From contig JAXMGT010000001.1 in assembly GCA_046347155.1 (NCBI GenBank), forward strand, positions 372,001 through 436,000: a DNA stretch of 64,000 nt. Direction: 5' to 3'. Within the stretch, counting starts at the first letter, position 1, and each line of letters begins with the position of its first letter. Under the pieces are notes generated by a model. The model was not told the origin of the DNA. It did not search any database and was given only the letters and a program-made list of their open reading frames with translations. This document shows positions 18,901-26,170 of this stretch, piece by piece. The translations under genes were made by a program, and so were the position numbers. The DNA comes from RPQJ01 sp046347155. Lineage in GTDB: Bacteria; Pseudomonadota; Gammaproteobacteria; Steroidobacterales; Steroidobacteraceae.

Positions 18901-21450
18901 AACCTGAAGGACGTGGACGTCGCGATTCCGCGCGAGGGCATGACCGTCGTGACGGGCGTGTCGGGGTCCGGCAAGTCCACGCTCGCGTTCGACATCGTGT
19001 TCGCCGAGGGCCAGCGCCGCTACCTCGAGTCGCTGAACGCCTACGCACGGCAGTTCGTGCAGCCGGCCGGTCGCCCGGACGTGGACGCGATCTTCGGCAT
19101 CCCGCCCACCGTCGCGATCGAGCAGCGCACCAGCCGAGGCGGGCGCAAGAGCACCGTCGGCACGCTGACCGAGGTGCACCACTTCCTGCGACTGTTGTAC
19201 GTGAAGCTCGGCCTGCAGCACTGCCCCGACTGCGGGGTTCCGATCGAGCCGCAGAGCCCGGACGCGATCGTCGCGCGCCTGGTGCGCGAGGCGAAGGGCC
19301 GCCGGATCGGCGTGATGGCGCCACTCGTCGTCGCCCGCAAGGGCTATTACACCGACCTCGCGCGCTGGGCGAAGGCGCGCGGCCACTCGCACCTGCGCGT
19401 GGACGGTGAACTCGTGCCCACCGCACCGTGGCCGCGGCTCGAGCGGTTCCGGGAGCACACGATCGAACTGCCGCTCGGCGAGGTCGTGCCCGCGGCGAAG
19501 ACCGAGCGGGAGCTCCGGGACCTCGTGCACCGCGCGCTCGAACTCGGCAAGGGCGTCGCGCACGTGCTCGACCGCGGGCGCGTCAGGGTCTTTTCGACCC
19601 GCCGCGCCTGCCCGGGTTGTGGCCGCAGCTTCGCCGAACCGGACCCGCGGCTCTTCTCCTACAACTCGAAGCACGGCTGGTGCACGGGCTGCTACGGCAC
19701 GGGCCTCGCGATCCGCGGCTTCGACGCCGAGCAGAGCGGCGAGGAGCGCTGGTGGAACGAGTGGTTCGACGGCGAGGCGACGCCCTGCGAAGCCTGCGAC
19801 GGGCAACGGCTCAACGCCGAGGCGCGCGCGGTCACGTTCCGGGAGCGCTCGATCGCGGAGCTCTCGGCACTGCCGGTCGATGCGGCGCGCCGGTTCTTCG
19901 GCGGCCTGAAGCTTTCGGCCCGCGAGCGGGAGATCGCCCGTGACCTGCTCGCCGAGATCGCATCGCGCCTTGGCTTCCTGCACGACGTCGGGCTCGGCTA
20001 CATCTCGCTCGACCGCGCGGCACCGACGCTGTCGGGCGGCGAGGCACAGCGGATCCGCCTCGCGGCGCAGCTCGGCTCGAGCCTGCGCGGCGTCTGCTAC
20101 GTGCTCGACGAACCGACGATCGGCCTGCACCCGCGCGACAATGCCGTGCTGCTCGACGCGCTCGGGCGGCTGCGCGGCAATGGCAACACGCTGCTCGTGG
20201 TCGAGCACGACGAGGACACGATCCGCCGCGCGGACCACGTGATCGACCTCGGCCCCGGCGCGGGCACGCGCGGCGGCCGGGTGGTCGGGCAGGGCCGCGT
20301 CGACGACCTCGTCGCCACGCCCGAGTCGGTGACCGGCCGCTATCTCGCCGAGCCGCTCACGCACCCGCGCGACGCGCGGCGCGCGGTGCGCCCCGCGGAC
20401 CCGGCGCTCGTCGTCGAGGGGGCGCGGCTGCACAACCTGCGAGACGTCGAGGCGCGATTCCCGCTCGGGCGGCTGAACGTCGTGACCGGCGTGTCCGGCT
20501 CGGGCAAGTCCACGCTCGCGCGCGACGTGCTGCACGCGAACCTGAGGGAACGCGCCGGCAAGCGGCCCCGGAAGGGACGCACGGCGTGGATCGGCTGCCG
20601 CGCCGTGCGCGGCATCGAGGCCGTGACGCGCGTGCTCGAGGTGGACCAGACGCCGATCGGCCGCACGCCGCGGTCCTGCCCCGCGACCTACGTCGGGTTC
20701 TGGGACGACGTGCGCCGGCTGTACGCCGGGACGACCGAGGCGCGCGTGCGCGGCTGGACCGCGTCGCGGTTCTCGTTCAACGCGGCCGGCGGGCGCTGCG
20801 AGGCCTGCGAGGGGCAGGGCGTGCAGACGATCGAGATGAGCTTCCTGCCCGACGTCAAGGTCCTGTGCGATGCCTGCGGCGGGCGGCGCTTCAATGCCGA
20901 GACGCTCACGGTCACGCACCGCGGCCGCAGTGTCGGCGACCTGCTCGCGATGAGCGTGGACGACGCGGTCGGGTTCTTCGCGGCCCACAAGCGCATCCAC
21001 GCCGCGCTCAGGCTGCTGCAGGACGTCGGGCTCGGCTACCTGACGCTCGGCCAGCCGAGCCCGACGCTGTCGGGTGGCGAGGCGCAGCGCATCAAGCTCG
21101 TGACCGAGCTCGCGCGGATCGCCACGGCCGAGCGCACCGTCTACGTGCTCGACGAGCCCACGGTCGGCCTGCACATGGCCGACGTCGAGAAGCTGCTCGG
21201 CGTGCTGCACAGGCTGGTGGACGCGGGCAACACGGTGATCGTGATCGAGCACAACCTCGACGTGATCGCCGAAGCCGACTGGATCGTCGACCTCGGCCCC
21301 GAGGGCGGCGCCGGCGGCGGCCGCGTCGTCGTCCAGGGCCCGCCGTCGAAGGTGATCCGCGGCGCCCGGCGTTCGCACACCGCGCGCGTGCTCGCGCCGT
21401 TCATGGCCGAGCGCGGCCGGGCCGGCCCGGCCACACCACCGGGGCGCTGA
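15925..21450 (+). CDS. uvrA: tandem-duplicated UvrA (double-length excinuclease ABC subunit A-like)
   Basis: 1841 residues, about twice the ~940 of ordinary UvrA, the DNA-damage sensor ATPase of nucleotide excision repair. Both halves are complete UvrA-like units: four Walker A motifs GVSGSGKS (about residues 35, 637, 1011 and 1522), four LSGGE signatures (~482, 831, 1369, 1715) and four DEP Walker B boxes. Zinc-finger cysteine pairs are intact (CPACSG...CPDCDG in unit 1, CEACEG...CDACGG in unit 2). The second unit begins near residue 980. Two palindromic repeats are read in frame, at residues ~227-242 and ~850-863; the second lies just before a Walker B. No stop or frameshift separates the halves. 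The HAD gene follows after 4 bases. A normal uvrA may exist elsewhere. Confidence 0.9.
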   Translation: MTDRDDAIRIRGARQNNLRALDLDIPLGELVVVTGVSGSGKSSLVFDTVYAEGQRRYVETFSPYARQFLDRMDRPRVDRVEGIPPAIAIDQTNPVRTSRSTVGTMTELNDHLKLLYARAARLHCRGCGRPVRRDTPADLANDVESGDFGGPDARLVVTFPVAVPENFSEAEVLRLLEQQGYTRIHAREGRVLEVVQDRFAAGSAGRSRLLEAAEAAFRVGRGRLAVRGLSPGGLSPEGTDPFSTILRRYSTDLHCADCDIHYREPVPSLFSFNSPLGACETCRGFGRVIGVDWGLVIPDGTRTLAGGAVKPWQTASYKECQDDLVRYAKKRGVPLDVPWNELSEEHRRWVIDGEGPWERKVWYGAKRFFAWLETKAYKMHIRVLLSKYRSYTACGACGGSRLKPEALLWRLGPDADGRSAPGIHALMLMPLERVRDFFATLVLPAPLDEATELLVGEIRARLDFLVRVGLGYLTLDRQSRTLSGGEVQRINLTTALGTSLVNTLFVLDEPSIGLHPRDMGRVVDVMKRLRDAGNSLLVVEHDPQVMLSADRLIDMGPGPGERGGAIVFDGTPAELMRRGDTLTAEYLSGRRDAAGSAGRRGPPGPGDPRLRLEGAREHNLKDVDVEIPLQRFVCVTGVSGSGKSTLVQDVLLPALRRAHGKPTESPGEHRALHGAGLVTEVMMVDQTAIGRTARSNPASYVGAFDVIRKRYAAEPASIERGYTPGTFSFNSGTGRCPACSGNGYEHVEMQFLSDVYLRCPDCDGRRYRAETLEVKMSRGAGPARSIADVLEMTVSEAVQFFAGDAEVLAGLEPLVAVGLDYLRLGQPVPTLSGGEAQRLKLAGHLAESGGDILEFRPGNPGCPRPGKLFLFDEPTTGLHFDDVSKLLGAFRRLLDAGHSLVVIEHNLDVIRAADWIVDLGPEGGEAGGEVVATGTPDDLARHATSHTGRALREFDTDRRRVLDAVAKPSRRRAAAVSDAARDSIVVHRAREHNLKDVDVAIPREGMTVVTGVSGSGKSTLAFDIVFAEGQRRYLESLNAYARQFVQPAGRPDVDAIFGIPPTVAIEQRTSRGGRKSTVGTLTEVHHFLRLLYVKLGLQHCPDCGVPIEPQSPDAIVARLVREAKGRRIGVMAPLVVARKGYYTDLARWAKARGHSHLRVDGELVPTAPWPRLERFREHTIELPLGEVVPAAKTERELRDLVHRALELGKGVAHVLDRGRVRVFSTRRACPGCGRSFAEPDPRLFSYNSKHGWCTGCYGTGLAIRGFDAEQSGEERWWNEWFDGEATPCEACDGQRLNAEARAVTFRERSIAELSALPVDAARRFFGGLKLSAREREIARDLLAEIASRLGFLHDVGLGYISLDRAAPTLSGGEAQRIRLAAQLGSSLRGVCYVLDEPTIGLHPRDNAVLLDALGRLRGNGNTLLVVEHDEDTIRRADHVIDLGPGAGTRGGRVVGQGRVDDLVATPESVTGRYLAEPLTHPRDARRAVRPADPALVVEGARLHNLRDVEARFPLGRLNVVTGVSGSGKSTLARDVLHANLRERAGKRPRKGRTAWIGCRAVRGIEAVTRVLEVDQTPIGRTPRSCPATYVGFWDDVRRLYAGTTEARVRGWTASRFSFNAAGGRCEACEGQGVQTIEMSFLPDVKVLCDACGGRRFNAETLTVTHRGRSVGDLLAMSVDDAVGFFAAHKRIHAALRLLQDVGLGYLTLGQPSPTLSGGEAQRIKLVTELARIATAERTVYVLDEPTVGLHMADVEKLLGVLHRLVDAGNTVIVIEHNLDVIAEADWIVDLGPEGGAGGGRVVVQGPPSKVIRGARRSHTARVLAPFMAERGRAGPATPPGR
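16604..16651. repeat. GGGGACTGTCCCC repeat cluster inside uvrA
   Basis: Three GC-rich units, GGGGACTGTCCCC, GGGGGGCTGTCCCC and GGGGACTGACCCCTTTT, stand in tandem in the variable insertion region of the first UvrA unit. They encode a Gly-Leu-Ser-Pro-rich run. The same core appears in hutI and after speA. Confidence 0.65.
18472..18514. repeat. 43-bp palindromic element inside uvrA
   Basis: Arms of 19 bases starting GGGGACATCC (18472-18490) and ending GGATGTCCCC (18496-18514) pair with one mismatch around a 5-base loop. The element is in frame between the LSGGE signature and Walker B of the second ABC module, where most UvrA proteins have a few variable residues. Its AT-containing arms differ from the surrounding codon use. 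Confidence 0.75.
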
Positions 21451-21454
21451 GCCT

Positions 21455-22153
21455 GTGCGGGGCCTGCGCGCGGTCGTGTTCGACCTCGACGACACGCTGT
21501 GGCCGGTCGGCCCCGCGATCATCGGGGCCGAGCGCGCGATGCTCGGCTTCCTGGCCGAACGCTACCCGCGCGTGCTCGAGCGGCACACGCTCGACTCGAT
21601 GCGCGATCGACGCGCGCGCATGGCGCTCGAGCACCCGTCGATGCGGCACGACTTCACGTGGCTGCGCACGCAGGCGCTGCTCGAGCACGCCCGCGAGGCC
21701 GGCTACCCGGACCGGATGGCCCAGGAGGCGTTCGAGGTGTTCTACCGGGCGCGCAACGACGTCACGCTGTACGACGACGTGCTGCCGGCCCTGCAGCGGC
21801 TTGCCGGGCGCTACCGGCTGTTTGCGCTCAGCAACGGCAATGCCGACCTCGCGGCGATCGGGATCGCGGACCGGTTCGAGGCGGCGCTCGCGGCCCGCGA
21901 GGCCGGCTGCCTGAAGCCGGACCCGAGGATCTTCCGGCAGCTGATCGACCGGGCGGGCCTCGATCCGGCGACCGTGCTGCACGTCGGCGACGATCCGGAC
22001 GCGGACGTCGAGGGCGCCCGTCGTGCGGGTCTCGCGGCGGTCTGGGTGAACCGGGCCGGGCGCGCGTGGCCCGACGGCATCGAGCCCCCGTCGCACGAGG
22101 TCCGCACGCTGGACGGGCTGGTCGAGCTGCTGGATCTCCGGGACGAACGCTAG
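21455..22153 (+). CDS. HAD family hydrolase
   Basis: A 232-residue haloacid-dehalogenase phosphatase with cap domain. Motif I is VVFDLDDTLWP (nucleophile Asp in DLDDT), motif II LFALSNGNAD, motif III Lys in GCLKPDPRIF, and motif IV VGDDPDADVEGARRAGL. The DLDDTLWPV variant and C-terminal NRAGRAWP resemble the YigB/FMN-phosphatase branch, but the substrate is inferred only. GTG at 21455 follows the uvrA stop by 4 bases, so it is probably read from the same transcript. Its TAG stop shares a CTAG with the stop of the convergent gene. Confidence 0.88.
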   Translation: MRGLRAVVFDLDDTLWPVGPAIIGAERAMLGFLAERYPRVLERHTLDSMRDRRARMALEHPSMRHDFTWLRTQALLEHAREAGYPDRMAQEAFEVFYRARNDVTLYDDVLPALQRLAGRYRLFALSNGNADLAAIGIADRFEAALAAREAGCLKPDPRIFRQLIDRAGLDPATVLHVGDDPDADVEGARRAGLAAVWVNRAGRAWPDGIEPPSHEVRTLDGLVELLDLRDER

Positions 22154-22536
22154 CCGCCGCCCGGCGGCTTTTCCCCGAGCTTGCGACGCAGCTCGATCCA
22201 GCGACCCAGCTCCCGCAGGTCCTTCTTCTTCTTCCACTCCTGCTTGCCGAGCGCCCCGCTGTTGTACGGGTTGTAGCCGCGCTGCAGGCGGGTCGTGCTC
22301 GGCTTGCGGGGGTCCTCGACGTCGTCCGCGTCCCTCGCGAGTTCGAGCTTCGGGTCGACGAGCGCGCCGACGAGCTGGTCCTTGGCGACCTCTTCGTCCT
22401 CGACGATGTCGCCGTCGTTGCGCCATTCCCACGTGATGTTGCCGCGATCGTCGGTCACGAGCCGACCGGCCTCGTTGCCGAGGCGGCCCTCGGGAGGCGG
22501 AATTCGTTCGCGTTTGTCGACGGGCTTATCGGACAC
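22150..22536 (-). CDS. conserved hypothetical protein, highly charged
   Basis: A 128-residue soluble, charged protein I cannot name. It opens DKPVDKRERIPPPEGRLGNEAGRLV, has a WEWRNDGDIVEDE motif, and ends with NPYNSGALGKQEWKKKKDLRELGRWIELRRK and a Pro/Gly tail. The NPYNSG and KKKKDLRELGRWIE stretches look conserved and could be a nucleic-acid or ribosome contact, but that is a guess. The start GTG at 22536 lies 35 bases after a TACCAT box. It ends on the same CTAG tetranucleotide as the HAD gene. Confidence 0.65.
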   Translation of the reverse strand: MSDKPVDKRERIPPPEGRLGNEAGRLVTDDRGNITWEWRNDGDIVEDEEVAKDQLVGALVDPKLELARDADDVEDPRKPSTTRLQRGYNPYNSGALGKQEWKKKKDLRELGRWIELRRKLGEKPPGGG

Positions 22537-22610
22537 GACGCCGGCTCCGACGCGGCTGGCCTGCTGCAGGCATGGTACCGAAACCCGGCCCGGCCAGAAT
22601 GTCGAATGCG

Positions 22611-23159
22611 TCACGGAGCCCCGGGCGGCGGCCCAGCCTCGGCCGCGAGCCGCCCGGCGGCCCGTACCAGGCCGATGATCGTCTTGGCGTCGTCCAGGCC
22701 CCCGTCGGCCGCCCAGCGCGCCGCGTCCGCGAGCGGTACCCACGCCACCTCGAACACCTCGTGCTCCTCCGGCGCGGCCGGCACGGGCTCGAGGTCCCGG
22801 GCCAGGAACAGGTGGATCACCTCGGTGAGGACCCCGGGCGAACTCATGAAGGCGCCGAGGCTGTCCCACCGGCCGGCCGTGCGACCCGCCTCTTCGGCGA
22901 GCTCGCGTCGCGCACACTCGAGCGGCGCCTCGCCACCGTCGAGCTTGCCGGCCGGGATCTCGGTGACCCATCCGGCGGCGGCGTGGCGGTACTGGCGCAG
23001 CAGGCAGGTGCGGCCCTCGGCGTCCACGGCGACGACGGCCGCGCCGCCCGGGTGGTGGGCGATCTCGAGTTCAGCGACCCGCCCGTTCGGCAGGGTCACG
23101 GTTTCGAGGTTGAGCGTGAGGACCCGCCCCCGGTGGACGGTGCGTGTGCTGTCGGTCAT
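22611..23159 (-). CDS. NUDIX hydrolase (ADP-ribose pyrophosphatase-like)
   Basis: A 182-residue Nudix protein. The Nudix box spans GKLDGGEAPLECARRELAEEAG and matches Gx5Ex7REUxEExGU. The layout (CLLRQYRHAAAGWVTEIPAG before the box, SPGVLTEVIHLFLARDLEP after it) is that of the ADP-ribose/GDP-mannose pyrophosphatase subgroup (NudF/NudK-like). It probably hydrolyses ADP-ribose to AMP and ribose 5-phosphate. The ATG at 23159 lies 30 bases after a TATCAT box (23189-23194). The gene is divergent from the aldehyde dehydrogenase. Confidence 0.9.
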   Translation of the reverse strand: MTDSTRTVHRGRVLTLNLETVTLPNGRVAELEIAHHPGGAAVVAVDAEGRTCLLRQYRHAAAGWVTEIPAGKLDGGEAPLECARRELAEEAGRTAGRWDSLGAFMSSPGVLTEVIHLFLARDLEPVPAAPEEHEVFEVAWVPLADAARWAADGGLDDAKTIIGLVRAAGRLAAEAGPPPGAP

Positions 23160-23293
23160 GGCGGCCCGCGTCGTGGCTGGGTGGCCCGATGATACCGGCC
23201 GGGCGCTCGTCCCTCTTGTTGCGCCGCACCAGTCGCGGGTGTGCTGTGGTAATTTCCGCCCCCTGCACGCCCCGAACGGGCCCGGAGACAGAG

Positions 23294-24670
23294 ATGAACG
23301 CCACCACGATCGCCGGCACCGTCGCCCGTTTGCGCCACACGTTCGACAGCGGCCGAACGCGCCCGGTCGAGTGGCGGCTCAGGCAACTCGCCGAGATCCA
23401 GCGCGCACTCACGGAGCACGAGGCCGACTTCCACGAGGCGCTGCGGCTCGACCTCGGCAAGGGCGCCTTCGAGGCCGGGCTCGGCGAGTCGGGCTGGGTG
23501 ATCGCCGAGGCGAAATACGCGTCGAAGCACCTGCGGCGCTGGATGAGGCCGAAGCGCGTCGCGACGCCGCTGATGGCCGTCCCGGGGTCGAGCGCGATCG
23601 AGCCCGAGCCGAAGGGCGTCGTGCTGATCATCGCCCCGTGGAACTACCCGCTGTCGATGGTGATGTGCCCGCTGGTGGGGGTGATCGCCGCGGGCAACTG
23701 CGCGGTCATGAAGCCGTCGGAGATCTCGACCCACACGTCGAAGGCGATCGCGACGATCCTGCCGCGCTACCTGGACCCTGAGGCGTTCGCCGTCGTCGAG
23801 GGCGGCGTCGCCGAGACGACGGAGCTGCTCGAGCAGCGCTTCGACCACATCATCTACACGGGCAACGAGCGCGTCGCGACGATCGTGATGACGGCCGCGG
23901 CGAAGCACCTGACGCCCGTGACGCTCGAGCTCGGCGGCAAGAGCCCGTGCATCGTCGACCGCAGTGCCGACATCGAGGTCGCGGCCTCGCGCATCGCCTG
24001 GGGCAAGTTCATCAACGCGGGCCAGACCTGCGTCGCGCCGGACCACGTGCTCGTGCACCGCGACGTCGCCCCGCAGCTCGTCGAGGCGCTGACGCGCAGG
24101 GTGAAGGAGTTCTACGGCGAGGATCCGGAGCAGAGCCCGGACTATTGCCGGATCGCGAGCGAGCGGCACGCGGCGCGCTTCGCCGAGCTGCTGAAGGGCC
24201 AGAAGATCCACCTCGGCGGCCGCGTGGACGTCGCGAAGCGCTACGTCGCGCCGACGATCGTGCTCGACCCGCCGGCCGACTCGCCGCTGATGAAGGAGGA
24301 GATCTTCGGGCCGGTGCTGCCGGTGATCACGGTCGACGAGATGCACCACGCGATCCAGTTCGTCGCCGAGCGCCCGAAGCCGCTCGCGCTCTACGTGTTC
24401 ACGAAGAGCAGGGCGCTCGAGGAAGCCGTGCTCGGGCGCGTGAGCGCCGGCAGCGTCTGCGTGAACGACGCGGTGATCTTCATGGCGTCGCCCGAACTGC
24501 CGTTCGGCGGTGTCGGCAACAGCGGCATGGGTCGCTACACCGGCTGGTACGGGTTCGAGACCTTCAGCCACATGCGGCCCGTCATGCGGCGCGGCTACCG
24601 GTTCGATGCGCCGCTGCGCTACCCGCCGTACACGGAACAGAAGGCCAGGCTGCTGAAGCTGGTGCGCTGA
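23294..24670 (+). CDS. aldehyde dehydrogenase, ALDH3-type
   Basis: A 458-residue NAD(P)-dependent aldehyde dehydrogenase of the class-3 / coniferyl-aldehyde type, shorter than the ~490-residue class 1/2 enzymes. Motifs are APWNYPLSMVMCPLVGVIAAGN (cofactor entry), LELGGKSPCIVD with the general-base Glu, NAGQTCVAPD with the catalytic Cys, EEIFGPVLPV and PFGGVGNSGMGRYTGWYGF. It is probably cytosolic or peripherally membrane-bound (C-terminal YPPYTEQKARLLKLV) and oxidises aliphatic or aromatic aldehydes. The start at 23294 has an upstream GGAGA. Confidence 0.93.
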   Translation: MNATTIAGTVARLRHTFDSGRTRPVEWRLRQLAEIQRALTEHEADFHEALRLDLGKGAFEAGLGESGWVIAEAKYASKHLRRWMRPKRVATPLMAVPGSSAIEPEPKGVVLIIAPWNYPLSMVMCPLVGVIAAGNCAVMKPSEISTHTSKAIATILPRYLDPEAFAVVEGGVAETTELLEQRFDHIIYTGNERVATIVMTAAAKHLTPVTLELGGKSPCIVDRSADIEVAASRIAWGKFINAGQTCVAPDHVLVHRDVAPQLVEALTRRVKEFYGEDPEQSPDYCRIASERHAARFAELLKGQKIHLGGRVDVAKRYVAPTIVLDPPADSPLMKEEIFGPVLPVITVDEMHHAIQFVAERPKPLALYVFTKSRALEEAVLGRVSAGSVCVNDAVIFMASPELPFGGVGNSGMGRYTGWYGFETFSHMRPVMRRGYRFDAPLRYPPYTEQKARLLKLVR

Positions 24671-24676
24671 AGCGCG

Positions 24677-24976
24677 TCAGTTCGGCTTGTGATCCGCGCG
24701 GCCGGCCGGCCTGGGGTGGTCGCCGTCCACCGTCGGCGCGCCGCCCTCGAGCGACCGGCCGAGGTCCAGTGCCTGCTCGCGCAGCGTCCCGGCCGCCGCG
24801 GCGACCGCCCGGTCGATGTGGCCGGCATCGACGATCGCCGCCCGGCCGCAGGCCGGGCACGTGAACATCCCGTCCGACCGGAGCTGGCCGGCCAGTTGCT
24901 CGCACCGATGACCGCAATGCGGGCAGTCGACCGGCCCCTCGAGGCATTTCAGCAGCGACTTCAGGTCGGTGAGCAA
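24677..24976 (-). CDS. small zinc-ribbon protein
   Basis: A 99-residue protein with two Cys pairs, CPHCGHRC near residue 18 and CPACG near 40, forming a likely structural zinc ribbon, followed by an acidic/Gly-rich tail. The only plausible start is TTG at 24976. It lies convergent with the aldehyde dehydrogenase, 6 bases from its stop. No function is recognised; the ribbon suggests protein or nucleic-acid binding. Confidence 0.6.
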   Translation of the reverse strand: MLTDLKSLLKCLEGPVDCPHCGHRCEQLAGQLRSDGMFTCPACGRAAIVDAGHIDRAVAAAAGTLREQALDLGRSLEGGAPTVDGDHPRPAGRADHKPN

Positions 24977-25053
24977 GCGAACCTCGCCCGGGCGGAGGCC
25001 CGGCGCCGTCGGCCCTATCCTCCCCCATGCGCCCCGCAGCGTCCACCGCGGGC

Positions 25054-25647
25054 TCAGCGGCTCGCCGAGTGGTACTCCGGGTTCGGCATCATGTCGATCG
25101 CGGTCGCGAAGCGGTTGGTCATGTTGAAGAACGCCGCCACCGAGGCCACGTCCCAGACGTCGCGGTCCCGGAAGCCGGCCTTGCGCAGTTTCGCGCGGTC
25201 CTCGTCGCCGACCTCGTCCGGCGTCACGGTCATCCGGTGCGCAAAGTCGAGCATCGCCCGGTGCCGGCGCGAGAGCTTGGCGGCGCGGTAGTTCATCACG
25301 AGCAGTTCGCCGAGCGCCGGGTCGCCCGAGAGTTCGCGCACGGCCTGGCCGTGCGCCACCTGGCAGTAGTAGCAGCGGTTCGCCGAGGAGACCACGACCG
25401 CGATCATCTCCCGCTCGAGCTTCGTCAGGCCGGAGTCGCCGAGCATCAGGTCGTTGTACATGCCGATGAACGCACGCAGCTTCACCGGGTCGAATGAATA
25501 GGCGGCGAGCACGTTCGGCAGGAAGCCGATGCGCTCGTCGCAGACCTCGAAGTACTTCCGCAGGTCGGGGTCGAGCTTCGAGCGCGGCGGGACGTCGAGG
25601 TCGAGCGCGCTCAGGTGGCGCGGCTGCGAGGGATAGCGCTGCTTCAT
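25054..25647 (-). CDS. peroxidase-related protein, AhpD/carboxymuconolactone decarboxylase fold
   Basis: A 197-residue all-helical protein with the AhpD-type redox motif CYYCQVAHG and upstream EREMIAVVVSSAN, as in alkylhydroperoxidase-like proteins of the 'uncharacterised peroxidase-related' subgroup. It likely reduces peroxides with its Cys pair, though only AhpD itself is well studied. The C-terminus (NMTNRFATAIDMMPNPEYHS) matches this subgroup. It is followed on the same strand, in transcription order, by the small zinc-ribbon gene and preceded by the DUF6524 gene (17 bases). Confidence 0.88.
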   Translation of the reverse strand: MKQRYPSQPRHLSALDLDVPPRSKLDPDLRKYFEVCDERIGFLPNVLAAYSFDPVKLRAFIGMYNDLMLGDSGLTKLEREMIAVVVSSANRCYYCQVAHGQAVRELSGDPALGELLVMNYRAAKLSRRHRAMLDFAHRMTVTPDEVGDEDRAKLRKAGFRDRDVWDVASVAAFFNMTNRFATAIDMMPNPEYHSASR

Positions 25648-25664
25648 CGCGATGCTCCGGTGGG

Positions 25665-26075
25665 TCAGTCGACGCGGTCCACGGACGCCTGGCCGGACAC
25701 CTTCTGCCGGAACAGCGACCAGGACATCCCGATGCCCAGCACGACGCCGACCATGCCGAGCACGACCCACGCGGTGGCCGCGCGGTCGCCGAGGTTGAGC
25801 CAGCCCCGGGCGACCAGCCACCAGACGATGCAGCCGAACAGCGCGACCAGCAGGCCGACGCCGAGCGCGCCGAGCGCGTTGAACGTCGAGCGCACGAAGA
25901 AGAGCCACGCGCCGACGAGCAGCAGCCCGGCGATCGCCTTCGCGGGCGTGATCGACGGGAAGCCGTCCGCGAGCCAGTGGTAGTACGAAGTGCCCGACGG
26001 GTTGAACGTCAGGTACACGAGCGCGATCGAGAACGCGACGCGCCACGCCATGCCCAGCAGGTTGAACTTGCCCAT
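25665..26075 (-). CDS. DUF6524-like small membrane protein
   Basis: A 136-residue inner-membrane protein with four hydrophobic segments. The start GKFNLLGMAWRVAFSIALVYLTFNPSGTSYYHWL is typical of a small gammaproteobacterial family I know as DUF6524; function is unknown. It begins the leftward unit with the AhpD-like gene (17-base gap), divergent from the helicase. Confidence 0.75.
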   Translation of the reverse strand: MGKFNLLGMAWRVAFSIALVYLTFNPSGTSYYHWLADGFPSITPAKAIAGLLLVGAWLFFVRSTFNALGALGVGLLVALFGCIVWWLVARGWLNLGDRAATAWVVLGMVGVVLGIGMSWSLFRQKVSGQASVDRVD

Positions 26076-26131
26076 CGTCCGGACGCACCCGTAGCCGTGA
26101 GGATGTGGCTGATTCTACATACCGGCCATGA

Positions 26132-26147
26132 CTGGATATCCATACAG
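26132..26147. promoter_or_regulatory. LexA (SOS) box-like palindrome upstream of the helicase
   Basis: CTGGATATCCATACAG, read on the other strand as CTGTATGGATATCCAG, matches the E. coli-type LexA consensus CTGT-N8-ACAG at seven of eight conserved positions. It has the same length and the same type of imperfect half-site as the uvrD box of E. coli. It overlaps the putative -35 region (TGGATA, 26133-26138) with 17 bases to TATAGT (26156-26161), and lies 23 bases before the helicase start. It suggests SOS repression. Confidence 0.55.
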
Positions 26148-26155
26148 TCCGGCAC

Positions 26156-26161
26156 TATAGT
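26156..26161 (+). promoter_or_regulatory. -10-like TATAGT of the helicase promoter
   Basis: TATAGT lies 17 bases after TGGATA and nine bases before the ATG at 26171, so the leader would be very short. The LexA-like palindrome overlaps the -35 side. Confidence 0.4.
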
Positions 26162-26170
26162 CCCCGGACC

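Noticed and set aside
17419..21522. Very long minus-strand open frame opposite uvrA
   Set aside because: It is an antisense shadow. In 72% GC DNA the complement of a strongly biased gene stays open; the product is Arg/Ala/Gly-rich without domains, while the + strand shows all UvrA motifs.
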